From CAZFLY01 sp964519995 (GTDB lineage: Bacteria > Planctomycetota > Phycisphaerae > Sedimentisphaerales > Anaerobacaceae): 6,999 bases of DNA. A program made the position numbers and the translations under genes. Positions 6,270 to 6,999 of this stretch are shown piece by piece. The stretch lies in contig CAZFLY010000098.1 in NCBI GenBank assembly GCA_964519995.1, forward strand, positions 1-6,999, written 5' to 3'. Every line of letters starts with the position of its first letter. The stretch's first letter is position 1. Below the pieces are notes generated by a model that worked only from the letters and a program-made list of their open reading frames with translations, did no database searches and had not been told where the DNA came from.

Positions 6270-6497
6270 ACCTTATTTATTTTTTTACCAGACAAAATTA
6301 TTGGTTGTAAAAGTATTTCTAATCTGTTTCCTGCTTCTTATTCTGCATTTTATAAATCAAGTATTTTTATCGAGGGCAAATTTTACGACAGCACGTTTTC
6401 ACTTACTCTTGATGAATCGAAAAGAATACAAAAACTACAGAAAAAATTGGTTGATGGGTGGTTGGTTAATTGGTTAAATCCAACTTCGGCGGAATAA
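6270..6497 (+). pseudogene. Possible continuation of the HNH gene beyond an in-frame amber codon
   Basis: After the TAG at 6267-6269 the same frame runs open for 75 codons to TAA at 6495-6497. The translation reads TLFIFLPDKIIGC... and ends with a charged, helix-like stretch, DESKRIQKLQKKLVDGW then LVNWLNPTSAE. No start codon with a Shine-Dalgarno begins it, so it is best read as the C-terminus of a protein of about 292 aa broken by one substitution. A second frame is also open here (to 6477), but its product is a hydrophobic, low-complexity shadow. A sequencing error or a chance open frame are alternatives. Confidence 0.45.
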
Positions 6498-6513
6498 ATA
6501 AAAAAACCCAAAT

Positions 6514-6575
6514 AAAAAACCCCAAGTTGTTACTCTGCGAAGTAGCTTCGCTACGTAGCACGGGAAATTTGGGGG
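6514..6575 (-). terminator. Rho-independent-type terminator for the mini-gene, containing nested palindromes
   Basis: CCCCAAGTT (6520-6528) pairs with AATTTGGGG (6566-6574), allowing one G.U pair. On the minus strand the hairpin is followed at once by six T (complement of 6514-6519) and a second T-run. It lies about 60 nt after the stop of the 28-codon minus-strand gene. The loop region is itself a compact palindrome: GCGAAG/CTTCGC (6537-6551), GTAGC/GCTAC (6542-6554) and GCTACGTAGC (6550-6559) overlap, so several folds compete. On the plus strand no T-run follows. Confidence 0.6.
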
Positions 6576-6588
6576 CTAAATAATTGAG

Positions 6589-6620
6589 ATTGCCACGGCT
6601 TGTTTCAAAGGCCTCGCAAT
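6589..6620. repeat. ATTGC...GCAAT imperfect palindromic repeat
   Basis: ATTGC (6589-6593) and GCAAT (6616-6620) frame an imperfect stem (ATTGCCACGGC against GCCTCGCAAT). The form GAGATTGCCACG...CTCGCAAT resembles short dispersed palindromes I recall from other bacterial genomes. It lies in the 3' untranslated part of the mini-gene, next to the terminator hairpin. Only one copy is present here. Confidence 0.5.
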
Positions 6621-6633
6621 AACAACGCTACAA

Positions 6634-6720
6634 TTATCTCTTTTTTCTGGGCCTCTTTTTGCTCTTTGTCGGCTTGGCTTTGGATTTCTTACTCGCTAGA
6701 CAGCCACATGTATTACACAT
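6634..6720 (-). CDS. Mini-gene: 28-aa lysine-rich peptide with N-terminal CxxCGC
   Basis: The product is 28 residues: MCNTCGC at the N-terminus, then LASKKSKAKPTKSKKRPRKK and a final R. Three cysteines in C-x2-C-x-C lie at residues 2, 5 and 7. Of the remaining residues more than half are Lys or Arg. The start is well supported: AAGGAG lies 8 nt before the ATG, at ideal spacing. A terminator-like hairpin lies downstream, and a CGCCT/AGGCG inverted repeat (6745-6755) lies upstream of the ribosome site. Cys-x2-Cys-Gly-Cys at the N-terminus recalls the metal-binding start of HypB-type proteins, but here it is free-standing. A metal-binding (Zn, Ni or Fe-S) head with a cationic tail that binds nucleic acid or ribosome is a guess from composition. 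No homologue can be asserted. A chance frame is possible but the translation signal argues against it. Confidence 0.6.
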   Translation of the reverse strand: MCNTCGCLASKKSKAKPTKSKKRPRKKR

Positions 6721-6744
6721 TTTCGTTTCTCCTTTCCCTCGACC

Positions 6745-6755
6745 CGCCTAAGGCG
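6745..6755. repeat. CGCCT/AGGCG inverted repeat in the mini-gene leader
   Basis: Two perfect 5-bp GC arms flank a single base, 10 nt upstream of the AAGGAG of the minus-strand mini-gene. It may act as an operator; the 1-nt centre makes an RNA hairpin strained. Confidence 0.3.
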
Positions 6756-6858
6756 AAATAAATCGAAACAGTACTATGAAAACTTTATATTACATCGTTT
6801 AAAATAAGCAAATCACACACAAATATTCCTAAGAAGAAAAGTTCAGATGATTTGCCAA

Positions 6859-6887
6859 TTGACAATCAGCGAACAATAATCAATAAT
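6859..6887 (+). promoter_or_regulatory. Sigma70-type promoter for tRNA-Leu
   Basis: A perfect -35 TTGACA (6859-6864), a 17-bp spacer and a -10 AATAAT (6882-6887, five of six to consensus) precede the tRNA by 24 nt. Spacing and position fit a stable-RNA promoter. A TGACAA/TTGTCA inverted repeat (6860-6865, 6891-6896) surrounds the core. Confidence 0.65.
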
Positions 6888-6911
6888 CATTTGTCATTTA
6901 TCATTGTTTTT

Positions 6912-6995
6912 GCCGGAGTGGCGGAATTGGCAGACGCGCGGGATTCAAAATCCCGTCCTGGCAACAGGGTGAGGGTTCGAGTCCCTCCTCCGGCA
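6912..6995 (+). tRNA. tRNA-Leu, anticodon CAA
   Basis: This is an 84-nt class II tRNA reading UUG codons. The acceptor stem GCCGGAG (6912-6918) pairs with CTCCGGC (6988-6994), with discriminator A at 6995. The D arm contains AATTGGCAGA. The anticodon stem CGGGA/TCCCG holds the loop TTCAAAA with CAA at 6946-6948. A long variable arm (TCCTGGCAACAGGGT region) is typical of leucine tRNAs. The T arm is GAGGG-TTCGAGT-CCCTC. The 3' CCA is not encoded (GTCA follows), so it must be added by the nucleotidyltransferase. Confidence 0.97.
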
Positions 6996-6999
6996 GTCA

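Noticed and set aside
6094..6477. 127-codon plus-strand frame overlapping the HNH gene
   Set aside because: It lies in a shifted frame over a recognised gene and its tail, and its product is hydrophobic and low in complexity; treated as a shadow.
1..6999. CRISPR array, transposase or integrase
   Set aside because: No regularly spaced direct repeats and no recognisable recombinase motif were seen on either strand.

Overview
The window is a piece of a bacterial chromosome of moderate to low GC with wide, AT-rich spacers and several small dispersed palindromes. Taxonomy is inference only. The ProA and ProB sequences, a secreted acetylxylan/feruloyl-type esterase and two small conserved hypothetical proteins suggest an uncultivated Planctomycetota-like (Phycisphaerae-like) lineage, but nothing here proves it.

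Layout from left to right: the 3' half of proA (+) enters from the left edge. Four minus-strand genes follow: a 175-aa aromatic-rich hypothetical, a 133-aa hypothetical, a membrane-anchored or exported 287-aa hypothetical, and an exported alpha/beta-hydrolase esterase. The esterase is divergent from proB (+), which is complete. proA and proB make the first two enzymes of proline synthesis from glutamate. Here they share a strand and lie near each other, but proA comes first and about 3.7 kb of opposite-strand genes separates them, so this is not the usual proBA operon. After proB come an HNH-type nuclease-like gene (+) whose frame stays open for 75 codons beyond an internal amber stop, a cluster of palindromic repeats, a 28-codon minus-strand mini-gene starting MCNTCGC with a strong Shine-Dalgarno and a terminator-like hairpin, and a tRNA-Leu(CAA) at the right edge with a good sigma70-type promoter.

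The most striking observation is inside proB. A 67-bp element with perfect 16-bp inverted ends adds about 21 residues to the protein, in frame, just after the conserved TSGAIGMG nucleotide-binding segment. It is open on both strands in the matching phase, so either orientation would give a peptide of the form YPVR...SNGV. This behaviour recalls the Rickettsia palindromic elements that insert within genes, though no relationship of sequence is claimed. Other small palindromes lie in spacers, and two of them appear to serve as, or form part of, transcription terminators. No transposase, integrase, CRISPR array or rRNA gene was seen.
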